Assembly: GCF_007625055.1 (NCBI RefSeq)
Contig: NZ_VMQS01000029.1
Location: forward strand, 1 to 32,793
Origin: Halomonas sp.
Lineage (GTDB): Bacteria > Pseudomonadota > Gammaproteobacteria > Pseudomonadales > Halomonadaceae
Direction: 5' to 3'
Length of the DNA: 32,793 nt
Each line of letters begins with the position of its first letter. The first letter of the stretch is position 1. The position numbers were made by a program, and so were the translations under genes. Below are positions 18,273-25,943 of this stretch, piece after piece. Under the pieces are notes generated by a model. The model was not told where the DNA came from and did no database searches. It worked only from the letters and a program-made list of their open reading frames with translations.

Positions 18273-19430
18273 TTAGCGTAAGCCTTCGACAGCGTGGTTC
18301 AACACGCGCAGGGTATGCGCAATGTCGTCCTGGGTGGTGTAACGCCCGAGGCTGAAACGCAGAGATGCCAATGCCAGTCTGCGCGGAATGCCTATCCCCG
18401 TCAGGACATAGGACGGATCCACACTGGCTGAGTTACAGGCAGAGCCGGTGGATACCGCAATATCGCGTAGCGCCATCAGCAAGGGCTCTGCTTCGACGCC
18501 ATCAAACGCAACGTTGATAATATTGGGTACCGCATTGTCAACGGGGGAATTCAGAAAGACGCCACCAATCTGTTCCAGGCCGTCAAAAAACGTCTGCCTG
18601 AGGAGGGCGATGCGCTGCTGCTCTTCTCCACTCTGTTGCTGCGCGATCGCAAAAGCTTCTCCCATGGCGGCAACCTGATGCGTCGGTAAGGTGCCGGAGC
18701 GCATGCCGCGTTCATGTCCACCGCCGTGAATCAAGGCGTCGATTCGCCACGAGGGATCCCGTTTGACATACAGGGCACCCACACCCTTGGGGCCATAGGC
18801 CTTGTGCCCGGAAAGTGACATCAGATCTACCGACTGGGCAACGACATCCAGCTCGATGCGGCCAATGGCCTGAGCGGCATCGGTATGAAAGGCGGCGCCG
18901 GACTGATGGGCAACGTCAGCAAGCGCCTTGATATCATTGATGCTGCCAAGCTCGTTATTGACCGCCATCAAGGAGACCAGAGCGGTATCATCGCGCATGG
19001 CCTCCTGCAGTTGTGTAGGCGTTATGCAGCCATCATTGCCCGGCCTGAGCCAGGTCACTTCTACGCCTTCGCCCTCCAGTGCCTTGGCGGTGTCCACTAC
19101 GGCTTTATGTTCGATGATGGAAGTGACCAAATGGCGCCCACGTTCCCGATTGGCTCGCATGAAACCGGTAATGGCCAGGTTATCGGCTTCTGTTGCCCCG
19201 CTGGTCCAGACAATTTCTCTCGGGTCGGCGTTGATGGTATCAGCCACCTGGCGCCGCGCATGCTCCACCGCCTGCTCCGCCTGCCAGCCGGACATATGAC
19301 TGCGCGAGGCCGGATTGGCAAACAGCTGATCAACCGTCAGATAGCGTTGCATCACGGCTGCCACGCGCTCATCCACTGGAGTAGTGGCCGCGTAATCAAG
19401 ATAAATGGGGCGGTTAGTCGTGGAAGACAT
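18273..19430 (-). CDS. iscS: Cysteine desulfurase IscS, C-terminally short
   Basis: PLP enzyme that takes sulfur from cysteine as a persulfide for Fe-S clusters and tRNA thiolation. Family features: PIYLDYAATTPVD at the start, the PLP lysine Lys210 (SGHKAYGP) and the catalytic Cys332 in the mobile loop STGSACNSAS. The ATG at 19430 (MSSTTNRPIYLDYA) is chosen over an open frame 55 codons longer because it matches the family start. The protein has 385 aa and stops at NHAVEGLR; E. coli IscS (404 aa) continues about 20 residues in a tail that contacts IscU. It follows iscR by 28 bases past the iscR stop and precedes iscA. Confidence 0.96.
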   Translation of the reverse strand: MSSTTNRPIYLDYAATTPVDERVAAVMQRYLTVDQLFANPASRSHMSGWQAEQAVEHARRQVADTINADPREIVWTSGATEADNLAITGFMRANRERGRHLVTSIIEHKAVVDTAKALEGEGVEVTWLRPGNDGCITPTQLQEAMRDDTALVSLMAVNNELGSINDIKALADVAHQSGAAFHTDAAQAIGRIELDVVAQSVDLMSLSGHKAYGPKGVGALYVKRDPSWRIDALIHGGGHERGMRSGTLPTHQVAAMGEAFAIAQQQSGEEQQRIALLRQTFFDGLEQIGGVFLNSPVDNAVPNIINVAFDGVEAEPLLMALRDIAVSTGSACNSASVDPSYVLTGIGIPRRLALASLRFSLGRYTTQDDIAHTLRVLNHAVEGLR

Positions 19431-19458
19431 GAAACACTCTGTGATAGGCGCGCTGTGA

Positions 19459-19926
19459 TTATGGCGTTGAGGCAAAAATACCGGCATCCAGCCGAGCCTG
19501 TTGGCGAGACGCCACCTGTTGAACGTCGTTGCGCTGCAACAGCTGTTCCAGCGTGACGTCATCAAGAAACTGGCGTATCTGACCGGACAGCTCACACCAC
19601 AGGTGATGGGTCAGGCAGGTGTCGCCTTGTTGGCAATCAGAGAGCCCCTGGCAGCGAGTGGCATCAACGGTTTCATCGACTGCATCAATCACCAGGGAAA
19701 CACTGATCTCACTGGCCTGTTGTGCCAGCAGATAACCACCGCCAGGGCCGCGGACGCTCTTGACCAGGCCTGCACGCCTCAAACGGGCAAACAGTTGCTC
19801 AAGGTATGACAACGAAATCCCCTGACGTTGCGAAATATCGCCCAGGCTGGTGGGGCTGATGCCCGCGTTGATCGCCAGGTCAAGCATGGCGGTCACCGCA
19901 TAGCGGCCTTTGGTCGTTAATCGCAT
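19459..19926 (-). CDS. iscR: Fe-S cluster-sensing transcription regulator IscR
   Basis: Rrf2-family regulator that represses the isc operon when it holds a [2Fe-2S] cluster. The ATG at 19926 ([18 protein letters not shown]) matches E. coli; the longer frame adds 20 residues that overlap the promoter. It has 155 aa. The winged helix covers about 1-75. The cluster ligands Cys92, Cys98, Cys104 and His107 fall at the same numbers as in E. coli. An AAGG lies before the start. It heads the short iscR-iscS-iscA run and probably regulates itself through the site at 19966-19990. Confidence 0.96.
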   Translation of the reverse strand: MRLTTKGRYAVTAMLDLAINAGISPTSLGDISQRQGISLSYLEQLFARLRRAGLVKSVRGPGGGYLLAQQASEISVSLVIDAVDETVDATRCQGLSDCQQGDTCLTHHLWCELSGQIRQFLDDVTLEQLLQRNDVQQVASRQQARLDAGIFASTP

Positions 19927-19956
19927 GGCGACACCTTGGATAACAATAGTGATGCC

Positions 19957-19986
19957 ATTATGGGAAAGCCCGACTGCTTTGGTCAA
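19957..19986 (-). promoter_or_regulatory. Promoter of iscR-iscS-iscA
   Basis: Minus strand: -35 TTGACC (19981-19986), 18-base spacer, -10 CATAAT (19957-19962), giving a leader of about 25 bases before the iscR ATG. Both hexamers match consensus at 5 of 6. The -35 overlaps the cysE stop codon. Confidence 0.6.
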
Positions 19987-19990
19987 CCTT
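19966..19990 (-). promoter_or_regulatory. Type 1 IscR-binding site over the iscR promoter
   Basis: Compared by eye with the E. coli type 1 consensus (ATASYYGACTRWWWYAGTCR plus RSTAT), 19 of 25 positions agree, including the central TTGAC...AGTCGG pair. It covers the -35 and the spacer, as in E. coli where cluster-bound IscR blocks RNA polymerase. Confidence 0.6.
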
Positions 19991-20885
19991 TACTTGAGGG
20001 CGTCGTATGGGTGCCAGTAGCCTTGCCTTCTGTATCATGGATGTCAGTATCGCTAAAGTGATGCGCTGGCTTGTCCTGAGTCGACTGTGGCGGACAGCCG
20101 CTATCGGCTTCTTCAAGCACGTCAGCGAAGTCTTCATCGCGCAGTTCTGGCAATTGACTTCCACGATAGCTGGCGTCCAGCTTCGAAAGCGTTGAGCACA
20201 TCCGCTCGATCCGCTCATCCACCGCATGCATATGATCAAGCATGGCCTGCATGGAGCGCGCCACCGGGTCGGGCATGTCCTGGCTGACGCCATAGGCATC
20301 AAAGCCGAATTTCGCGTGAATAGCTTCCCGCCGTGCAGGGTCGATATCAAGTTCCTCTTCTACATCAGGGTCGGCGCGCTTGACGATCTTGCCGGGAATG
20401 CCGACGACGGTTGCACCTGCCGGTACTTCCTTGGTGACGACGGCGTTAGAACCAATCTTGGCGCCTGCCCGGACGGTGAAGGGGCCCAGAATCTTGGCGC
20501 CAGCACCCACAATCACGCCATTTTCAAGGGTAGGGTGGCGTTTCCCTTTATTCCAGCTGGTTCCGCCCAGGGTCACCCCGTGGTAAAGCGTGACGTCATT
20601 ACCGATGACCGCTGTTTCTCCAATCACCACGCCCATGCCATGGTCAATAAAAAAACGCCGCCCAATAGTGGCGCCAGGGTGAATCTCGACACCGGTCAGC
20701 CAGCGGGAAAACGTAGAAAGTGTTCTCGCCAGCCATTTGGCCTTCTTTTTCCACAGCCAGTGGTTCAGCCGATGCAGCAGCAGGGCATGCAGGCCCGGAT
20801 AATTGGTAAGCACCTCCATGAAATTACGCGCCGCCGGGTCGCGGTCAAACACACTGTTGATATCTTCACGCAGGCGTTCAAACAT
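19983..20885 (-). CDS. cysE: Serine O-acetyltransferase
   Basis: Makes O-acetylserine from serine and acetyl-CoA, the carbon skeleton for cysteine. After an N-terminal helical domain (1-65) it has the left-handed beta-helix of hexapeptide repeats (about 66-165), with the catalytic Asp81-His82 ([13 protein letters not shown]) and His117 (KRHPTL). The form matches the cysE found next to iscR in Pseudomonas and Azotobacter. The C-terminus is long: 300 aa in all, with a final polar tail of about 50 residues ([13 protein letters not shown] ... SSKG) not expected in the family. Cysteine made through this step is the IscS substrate, which explains the neighbourhood. Confidence 0.95.
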   Translation of the reverse strand: MFERLREDINSVFDRDPAARNFMEVLTNYPGLHALLLHRLNHWLWKKKAKWLARTLSTFSRWLTGVEIHPGATIGRRFFIDHGMGVVIGETAVIGNDVTLYHGVTLGGTSWNKGKRHPTLENGVIVGAGAKILGPFTVRAGAKIGSNAVVTKEVPAGATVVGIPGKIVKRADPDVEEELDIDPARREAIHAKFGFDAYGVSQDMPDPVARSMQAMLDHMHAVDERIERMCSTLSKLDASYRGSQLPELRDEDFADVLEEADSGCPPQSTQDKPAHHFSDTDIHDTEGKATGTHTTPSSKG

Positions 20886-21017
20886 GCGGTAGTCCTATCG
20901 TGGTTATCGATACATGTCACCGGCCAGGTCAAGCAGCGCGATGTCAGTCGTTAAGAAGGAGTTTAGAATAACTCGAATCTTCATGGTGAGGGCAGACATA
21001 GCGCGATTCAAGCCAGC

Positions 21018-21791
21018 TCAATCATGCGTCGACGATGTGTCCTGGGTGACCTGTCGCCTGGCCGTCTGCTTTTCGGTGGCGGTCAATATTCCGCGCAGTA
21101 TATTGAGTTCTATCTGTTCTGGCCTTGCGCGCAGGTAGAGCCTGCGTAATCGTGCCATCAGCTGGCGCGGTTTTGCCGGGTCATGAAACTCGATGGCGAC
21201 AAGGGTGCGTTCCAGGTGCTCAAAGTAGCGTTCCAGGTCAGCGTGAGAGGCCAGCGTATCCTCATGCAATGTTGAGGGTTCAGTCGCAGTGTGTGTTGAA
21301 AGCCAGGCGAGACGGCACTCGTAGGCAACCACCTGCACGGCAGCGGCAAGGTTGAGTGAGCTGAAATCAGCGTTGGTAGGGATGTGTATATGGGCATTGC
21401 AGCGCTGTAGTTCGGCGTTGGTCAGTCCGCTGTCTTCACGTCCGAACACCAGAGCGACGCGCGAAGCAGGCGGTTGGCATTCCGAGGGCAGGCGCTCTGC
21501 CAGTTCCCGTGGAGACACCATTGGCCAGGGCAGGGTGCGCGAGCGGGCGCTGGCACCCACGGTGAGGGTGCAGTCAGCCACGGCGTCTTCGAGCGTTGCA
21601 TGCCGGGCAGCACTGTGCAGCAGATGGTCAGCACCAGAGGCACGTGAAATGCTCTCCTGGTGAATTACCTCGCAGCGCGGCGCGACCAGAGCGAGGTCGC
21701 TCAATCCCATATTGTGCATGGCGCGGGCAACGGCGCCGATATTGCCAGGATGGCTGGTACCGATAAGAACAATGCGCAGACGATCAAGCAT
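21018..21791 (-). CDS. trmJ: tRNA (cytidine/uridine-2'-O-)-methyltransferase TrmJ
   Basis: SPOUT-class enzyme that 2'-O-methylates position 32 of several tRNAs. The 257-residue product begins MLDRLRIVLIGTSHPGNIGAVARA, has the SAM-binding knot motifs VFGREDSGLTNAEL and IPTNADFSSLNLAAAV, and a helical C-terminal region. E. coli TrmJ has 246 aa. No strong Shine-Dalgarno is seen before the ATG. The divergent trmJ/suhB pair is conserved in gammaproteobacteria, and trmJ upstream of cysE-iscR is also common. Confidence 0.95.
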   Translation of the reverse strand: MLDRLRIVLIGTSHPGNIGAVARAMHNMGLSDLALVAPRCEVIHQESISRASGADHLLHSAARHATLEDAVADCTLTVGASARSRTLPWPMVSPRELAERLPSECQPPASRVALVFGREDSGLTNAELQRCNAHIHIPTNADFSSLNLAAAVQVVAYECRLAWLSTHTATEPSTLHEDTLASHADLERYFEHLERTLVAIEFHDPAKPRQLMARLRRLYLRARPEQIELNILRGILTATEKQTARRQVTQDTSSTHD

Positions 21792-21949
21792 AGTGGGATC
21801 CGCGTTAGGAACAGGTGAAGGAAATGGCGTTGATGAGCTGATAAACGGGGCTAGCGGTTATGACTCAAGAAAATGACGGGCCAGGTAAAATTCTAGCACG
21901 AATGACGGCCGATGCTATAAAGCGCATGGCGAGCTGAAGGGGGCTCTGT

Positions 21950-21955
21950 TAGAAT
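21950..21955 (+). promoter_or_regulatory. Candidate -10 for suhB
   Basis: TAGAAT preceded by TG-n (TGTTAGAAT), an extended -10, which would start the transcript near 21962, just ahead of the leader hairpin and boxA. The -35 region (TGGCGA) is weak. A second extended -10, TGCTATAAA at 21913-21921, lies upstream. Confidence 0.4.
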
Positions 21956-21964
21956 GCGTGCACG

Positions 21965-21988
21965 CAACGGCAGAGCTTGCCGCCGTTG
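21965..21988 (+). other. Leader hairpin upstream of boxA
   Basis: CAACGGC / GCCGTTG, a perfect 7-bp stem with a ten-base loop, ending nine bases before the boxA. In rRNA leaders a hairpin called boxB stands in the same place before boxA. Confidence 0.5.
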
Positions 21989-21997
21989 AGAATATTC

Positions 21998-22024
21998 GTT
22001 CTTTAACATTTCTGTTCTTTAGAG
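21998..22024 (+). promoter_or_regulatory. boxA antitermination element (plus a second partial copy) in the suhB leader
   Basis: GTTCTTTAACA at 21998-22008 closely matches the rRNA boxA (E. coli TGCTCTTTAACA). GTTCTTTAGAG at 22014-22024 repeats its first eight bases. boxA RNA is bound by NusB-NusE and recruits the Nus complex, which includes SuhB. A boxA in the suhB leader is known in E. coli, where it gives autoregulation. Confidence 0.75.
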
Positions 22025-22053
22025 CTCTCCTTGAATCCCGTTTTCAAGGAGAG
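22025..22053 (+). other. Strong hairpin in the suhB leader
   Basis: Perfect 11-bp stem CTCTCCTTGAA / TTCAAGGAGAG with a seven-base loop. The right arm holds the Shine-Dalgarno-like AAGGAG, which has no usable start codon at normal distance. Its bases 22049-22054 can alternatively pair with 22075-22080, just before the suhB ATG. Confidence 0.65.
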
Positions 22054-22080
22054 GCTGGAAGTTCGCATAAAGGCCCTCTC

Positions 22081-22875
22081 ATGAATCCAATGGTTCAGTT
22101 TACCCTGCGTGCTGCGCGTAGCGCTGTCGAGCAATTTTTACGTATCCGTGAGCGCATCGAAAATGCTCACGATGAAGCCAACCTTGAGCGTTTGCTTGAA
22201 GAAGCTGCACGCAAGGCAGAAGCCACAATTGTGCAGCAACTTGAGCGTGGTTATCCGCAGCATGGCGTGGTAGGCCGCTATACTGACCATAGGACAGGCG
22301 TGGATGAAGGGGCCGATGTCGTCTGGAAAATCGAGCCCATGCACGGGTTCTCCAACCTGGCAGTAGCGGGTAAAGGTTTTGCGCTATCGGTGGTGTGTCT
22401 GGTGAAGAACCGCCCGGAACATGCGGTCATCCTCGCCCCCTTTGCTGATGACGAATATATCGCCAGCCGAGGCCGCGGTGCGCAATACAACGGCAAGCGG
22501 ATGCGGGTCAGCAAGCCCACGGCAGTGGCTGGAACACGCAGTGCAATGAGTCTTCCAGAAAGCTGGTTACGAGCGCGTCATTTACCTGCTTACCTGACGC
22601 TCACCCAGCAGCTGGCGCCGCAGCTGGAAACCCTGATTGCCACAGGCACTGGCTTGCTGGACATCTGTGAAGTGGCCACTGGTCGCGTTGATAGCGCCTT
22701 TGTGCTGGGTATTGAAGAACAGGATATGCAGGTTGGAACCCTGTTTCTCAAAGAGACCGGTGCATTAATCGGTGCGCCTGATGGTAAGCCGTCAATCAGT
22801 GCCGAAGGTGCCTTGATGGCAGCGGGCCCGCGCCTTTACAAGGCATTGATCAAGCAGTTGGCACCACATTTCTGA
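22081..22875 (+). CDS. suhB: SuhB-family protein, probable catalytically dead inositol monophosphatase
   Basis: Orthologue by position and overall alignment of SuhB, which in E. coli is part of the rRNA antitermination complex and also has inositol monophosphatase activity. The 264-aa product starts MNPMVQFTLRAAR (E. coli MHPMLNIAVRAAR). The catalytic motifs are degenerate: DPLDGTTNF is EPMHGFSNL (Asp84 to Glu85, Asp87 to His88), the TEES metal-binding Glu is replaced in GRYT, and the KGSNDFVTNVD region is lost. Only the Asp of WDFAAG survives (Asp215, QDMQVG). Scaffold segments such as YPQH, ASRGRGAQYNGKR and ATGRVD remain. The start has AAGG seven bases upstream; a longer open frame overlaps the leader. 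Confidence 0.88.
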   Translation: MNPMVQFTLRAARSAVEQFLRIRERIENAHDEANLERLLEEAARKAEATIVQQLERGYPQHGVVGRYTDHRTGVDEGADVVWKIEPMHGFSNLAVAGKGFALSVVCLVKNRPEHAVILAPFADDEYIASRGRGAQYNGKRMRVSKPTAVAGTRSAMSLPESWLRARHLPAYLTLTQQLAPQLETLIATGTGLLDICEVATGRVDSAFVLGIEEQDMQVGTLFLKETGALIGAPDGKPSISAEGALMAAGPRLYKALIKQLAPHF

Positions 22876-22949
22876 AACGCGGCTGATAACCGTCTGACAG
22901 GCCGGCGGCTTGTCTGGAAAGGTTCGTGTCACACCAGCCTGTCACGCGT

Positions 22950-22991
22950 AAAAACGCCCTGAGGAGTCTTACTCCGCAGGGCGTTTTTTTT
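22950..22991. terminator. Rho-independent bidirectional terminator between suhB and secF
   Basis: AAAAACGCCCTG / CAGGGCGTTTTT, a 12-bp stem. After one mismatch it continues into a perfect 5-bp inner stem (GGAGT-CTT-ACTCC). The plus strand ends in eight T; the minus strand ends in five T. It serves the convergent suhB and secF. Confidence 0.93.
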
Positions 22992-23042
22992 AGCGCCTGA
23001 TAGCTTGTCTCACTCGACATCAGGCATCAGGTCAAGACTGAT

Positions 23043-23966
23043 TCAAGGCAATTCCTCTTCCTCCTCGTCTTCCTTGCGCGCCGTGATCAGATCTTCTCGT
23101 TTAAGACGCAATGGCAGCAGCAAGGCACCTGAAATGTAGATGGAGGAGAAGGTGCCAATCACCACGCCAATCAGCAGGGCCAGGGCAAAGTTCTCGATCA
23201 TGTCGCCGCCCAACAGCAGCAGCGCCAGCAACACCAGCAAGGTGGTACCCGAGGTGGCCAATGTGCGTGAAAGCGTGGCGTTGATTGCTTCATTGAAAAT
23301 GGCCGGCATGTCATCAATCTGCGACGTGCGAATGGCTTCACGTATGCGGTCATAGACCACAATAGTGTCGTTCAATGAATAGCCGATCACCGCCAGTATG
23401 GCGGCCAGAACAGTCAGGTCGAACTCGATGTTGAAAAGTGCAAAGAGGCCGATAACGATCGTTACGTCATGCAAGAGGGCCATCAGGGCGCCAACCGCAA
23501 ACTTGTATTGAAAGCGAAAGGCCACATAGAGCATCACCACGCCAAGGGCGACGAGCATGCCCATGCCGCTCTGGTCGCGCAGCTGATCGCCCACCTGGGC
23601 GCCAACAAATTCGGCGCGTACAAGATCCACGTCTGTACCGCTGTCTCTCAGTAAGCTGACCACCTGATCACCCACGTCGGGGTCGAACGCCTGCTGCAGA
23701 CGAATCAGTACCTCGGTCGAGGCACCAAAGGTCTGTACGGCAACGTCGCGGAAACCCTGCTCTTCAAGCAGTTGGCGAATGGCGTCCAGCGACGGCGCAT
23801 CGGCGTAACGAACTTCAATCAGGGTGCCGCCGGTAAAATCCAGTCCCAGGTTGAGCTGTAGAAAAAAGATCGCAATGATCGAGATCAACAGGGCTGCCGC
23901 TGACACAATAAAGGCCAGTTTGCGGCGTCCCATGAAGTCGATCTGCCTATCCGTGATGGGTTTCAT
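23043..23966 (-). CDS. secF: Protein translocase subunit SecF
   Basis: Inner-membrane partner of SecD; together they use the proton gradient to pull secreted proteins across after SecYEG. The 307-residue product has six predicted membrane spans: one N-terminal (about 16-38), a periplasmic domain, then five spans from about 135. Conserved features are GLDFTGGTLIEV near the N-terminus and GYSLNDTIVVYDRIRE in the fourth-to-fifth span region. ATG at 23966 is used, since AGAGG lies five bases before it; a GTG two codons upstream is too close. The C-terminus is strongly acidic (EDEEEEELP). It follows secD by 34 bases. Confidence 0.97.
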   Translation of the reverse strand: MKPITDRQIDFMGRRKLAFIVSAAALLISIIAIFFLQLNLGLDFTGGTLIEVRYADAPSLDAIRQLLEEQGFRDVAVQTFGASTEVLIRLQQAFDPDVGDQVVSLLRDSGTDVDLVRAEFVGAQVGDQLRDQSGMGMLVALGVVMLYVAFRFQYKFAVGALMALLHDVTIVIGLFALFNIEFDLTVLAAILAVIGYSLNDTIVVYDRIREAIRTSQIDDMPAIFNEAINATLSRTLATSGTTLLVLLALLLLGGDMIENFALALLIGVVIGTFSSIYISGALLLPLRLKREDLITARKEDEEEEELP

Positions 23967-24000
23967 TATCACCTCTTGAAATCTGTGCCAAACGCTGCGA

Positions 24001-25857
24001 TCAGATCCACAGCTTTTTAACGGGTTTGCCGCCGTAGGTCAGGTTAACCATGGCACGTGTGACCAGCAGCGCGGTAAACAGTGAGGTCAGGATGCCGATG
24101 GACAGCGTTACGGCAAAGCCCTTGACCGGCCCGGTACCGATGGAAAACAGAATGATAGCGACCAGCAGGGTGGTGATATTGGCATCCACGATAGACGTGA
24201 AGGCGCGCTCATAACCCGCGTTGATTGCCTGTTGTACCGATAAGCCATTACGCAGCTCTTCACGTATACGTTCGAATATCAGCACGTTGGCATCCACGGC
24301 CATGCCGAGTGTCAGTACGATACCGGCAATGCCTGGCAGGGTCAGGGTGGCGCCCAGCATCGACATGACGGCCACCAGCAGGGTGAGGTTGAGTGCCAGT
24401 GCCACGTTGGCAAATACGCCAAACATCTTGTAACGCACCAGCATGAACAGCACCACCAACAGCAGCCCGATCTGTACGGAGAGGATGCCACGCTCGATAT
24501 TTTCCTGACCAAGGCTTGGGCCAATCGTGCGTTCCTGGGCAAAGTAAATGGGGGCTGCCAATGAGCCTGAACGCAGCAGCAGTGCCAGGTCAGCCGCCTC
24601 ATTGGCAGAGTCAAGCCCGGTAATCCGGAAACTGTTGCCCAGCGCGCTCTGGATGGTCGCCAGGCTGATCAGGCCGCGCTCAACGTAAGGCTCACGCTCC
24701 GTGGTTTCTTCACCGGTCTCCGGGTCAGTGACGGTACGTTCTTCGCTCTTGTGCTCTATGAACAGCACCGCCATGTTGCGTCCGATATTGGTGCGCGTGG
24801 CACGATTCATCAGGGTGCCGCCGGTGCCATCCAGGTCGATATTGACCTGGGGTCGGCCATTTTCATCAAAGCTATGATTGGCGCTGGATACCCGGTCGCC
24901 GCTAATGATGACATCGCGCATCAGGGTCGCCGTGCGGCTGGGATCATTTCGGAACGTATACTCCTCGGTTTCCCGGTCAGGAGTGTCCGAGCGGGCCTCC
25001 AGACGAAATTCCAGGTTGGCGGTGGCGCCGACAATCCGCTTGGCAGCCGTGGTGTCCTGAACGCCGGGTAACTCGACCACAATCTGGTTGGGCCCTTGAC
25101 GCTGCACCAACGGCTCGGCAACTCCCAGCTCATTGACACGGTTGCGCAGGGTTGTCAGGTTCTGGTTGATGGCGTAATCCTGGATCTCGGTGACGGTTTG
25201 CTCGCTCATGGTCATGAGCAGGCGAGCGCCGCGCCCATCGCCTTCACTGGCGTATTCGAAGTCAGGAAATTCACGGCTGATCAAGGTGCGTGCTTCAGTG
25301 CGGTCTTCGTCATTAACAAAGGCCAGGGAAAGCGTGCGACCGTCAATCTCGGTATCCCGGTAGCGAATGCGTTCATCGCGCAGCAGCTCACGCATGGCGC
25401 TGGCATTGACTTCAAGGCGCTGGGTGACGGCTGCGTCTATGTCCACTTCAAGCAGGAAGTGGACACCACCGCGCAGGTCGAGCCCGAGCGTCATGGGCGA
25501 AGCTGATAAAGCGCGCAGCCAGCCAGGGGTAGCTTCTGCCAGATTAAGCGCGACAGTGGCATCTTCACTGAGCTGCTCGCTGATCAGGTCGCGGGCGGCT
25601 AACTGGTCACTGCTGTTACGCAGGCGGATCAGCCATTGGTTACCGTTGGCTTCGGTCGATTTTACGCGGATATCGTTGTCGGTAAGCGAGGCTTCAATGC
25701 GTTCGATATCGTCCTGATTAAGAGTGCTGTCAGCCTGGCGAGTGCTGATCTGGACGGCGGGATCTTCAGGAAACAGGTTGGGAAGCGAATAAATAAGGCC
25801 GGCCACTAGAATGACCAATATCAGAAGATACTTCCACAGGGGGTAACGGTTGAGCAT
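24001..25857 (-). CDS. secD: Protein translocase subunit SecD
   Basis: Inner-membrane component of the Sec accessory complex SecDF-YajC. The ATG at 25857 gives MLNRYPLWKYLLILVILVAG, nearly the E. coli start; the open frame extends 20 codons upstream without support. 618 aa (E. coli 615). It has one N-terminal span, a large periplasmic domain containing GLDLRGGVHFLLEVD, and five C-terminal spans with the conserved AVDANVLIFERIREE in the proton-pathway region. It lies between yajC and secF. The 133 bases before it are unusually structured for this operon. Confidence 0.97.
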   Translation of the reverse strand: MLNRYPLWKYLLILVILVAGLIYSLPNLFPEDPAVQISTRQADSTLNQDDIERIEASLTDNDIRVKSTEANGNQWLIRLRNSSDQLAARDLISEQLSEDATVALNLAEATPGWLRALSASPMTLGLDLRGGVHFLLEVDIDAAVTQRLEVNASAMRELLRDERIRYRDTEIDGRTLSLAFVNDEDRTEARTLISREFPDFEYASEGDGRGARLLMTMSEQTVTEIQDYAINQNLTTLRNRVNELGVAEPLVQRQGPNQIVVELPGVQDTTAAKRIVGATANLEFRLEARSDTPDRETEEYTFRNDPSRTATLMRDVIISGDRVSSANHSFDENGRPQVNIDLDGTGGTLMNRATRTNIGRNMAVLFIEHKSEERTVTDPETGEETTEREPYVERGLISLATIQSALGNSFRITGLDSANEAADLALLLRSGSLAAPIYFAQERTIGPSLGQENIERGILSVQIGLLLVVLFMLVRYKMFGVFANVALALNLTLLVAVMSMLGATLTLPGIAGIVLTLGMAVDANVLIFERIREELRNGLSVQQAINAGYERAFTSIVDANITTLLVAIILFSIGTGPVKGFAVTLSIGILTSLFTALLVTRAMVNLTYGGKPVKKLWI

Positions 25858-25885
25858 GCAAGCCCTGCCTTCAGTGTCAAACGGA

Positions 25886-25917
25886 ATGCCGTGCATTACC
25901 TGGGCAACGCACGGCAT
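25886..25917 (-). other. Hairpin 1 in the yajC-secD spacer
   Basis: ATGCCGTGC / GCACGGCAT, a perfect 9-bp inverted repeat separated by 14 bases. It is not followed by a T-run. It lies 28 bases upstream of the secD ATG on the transcript. Confidence 0.55.
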
Positions 25918-25943
25918 GGTTCATCATCTTTGTGACCCTCTCA

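Noticed and set aside
19431-19595. 55-residue N-terminal extension of IscS
   Set aside because: It overlaps the end of iscR, and the family N-terminus begins at MSSTTNRPIYLDYA (19430).
21958-22080. 41-residue N-terminal extension of SuhB
   Set aside because: It would translate boxA and the leader hairpins; alignment with E. coli SuhB starts at 22081.
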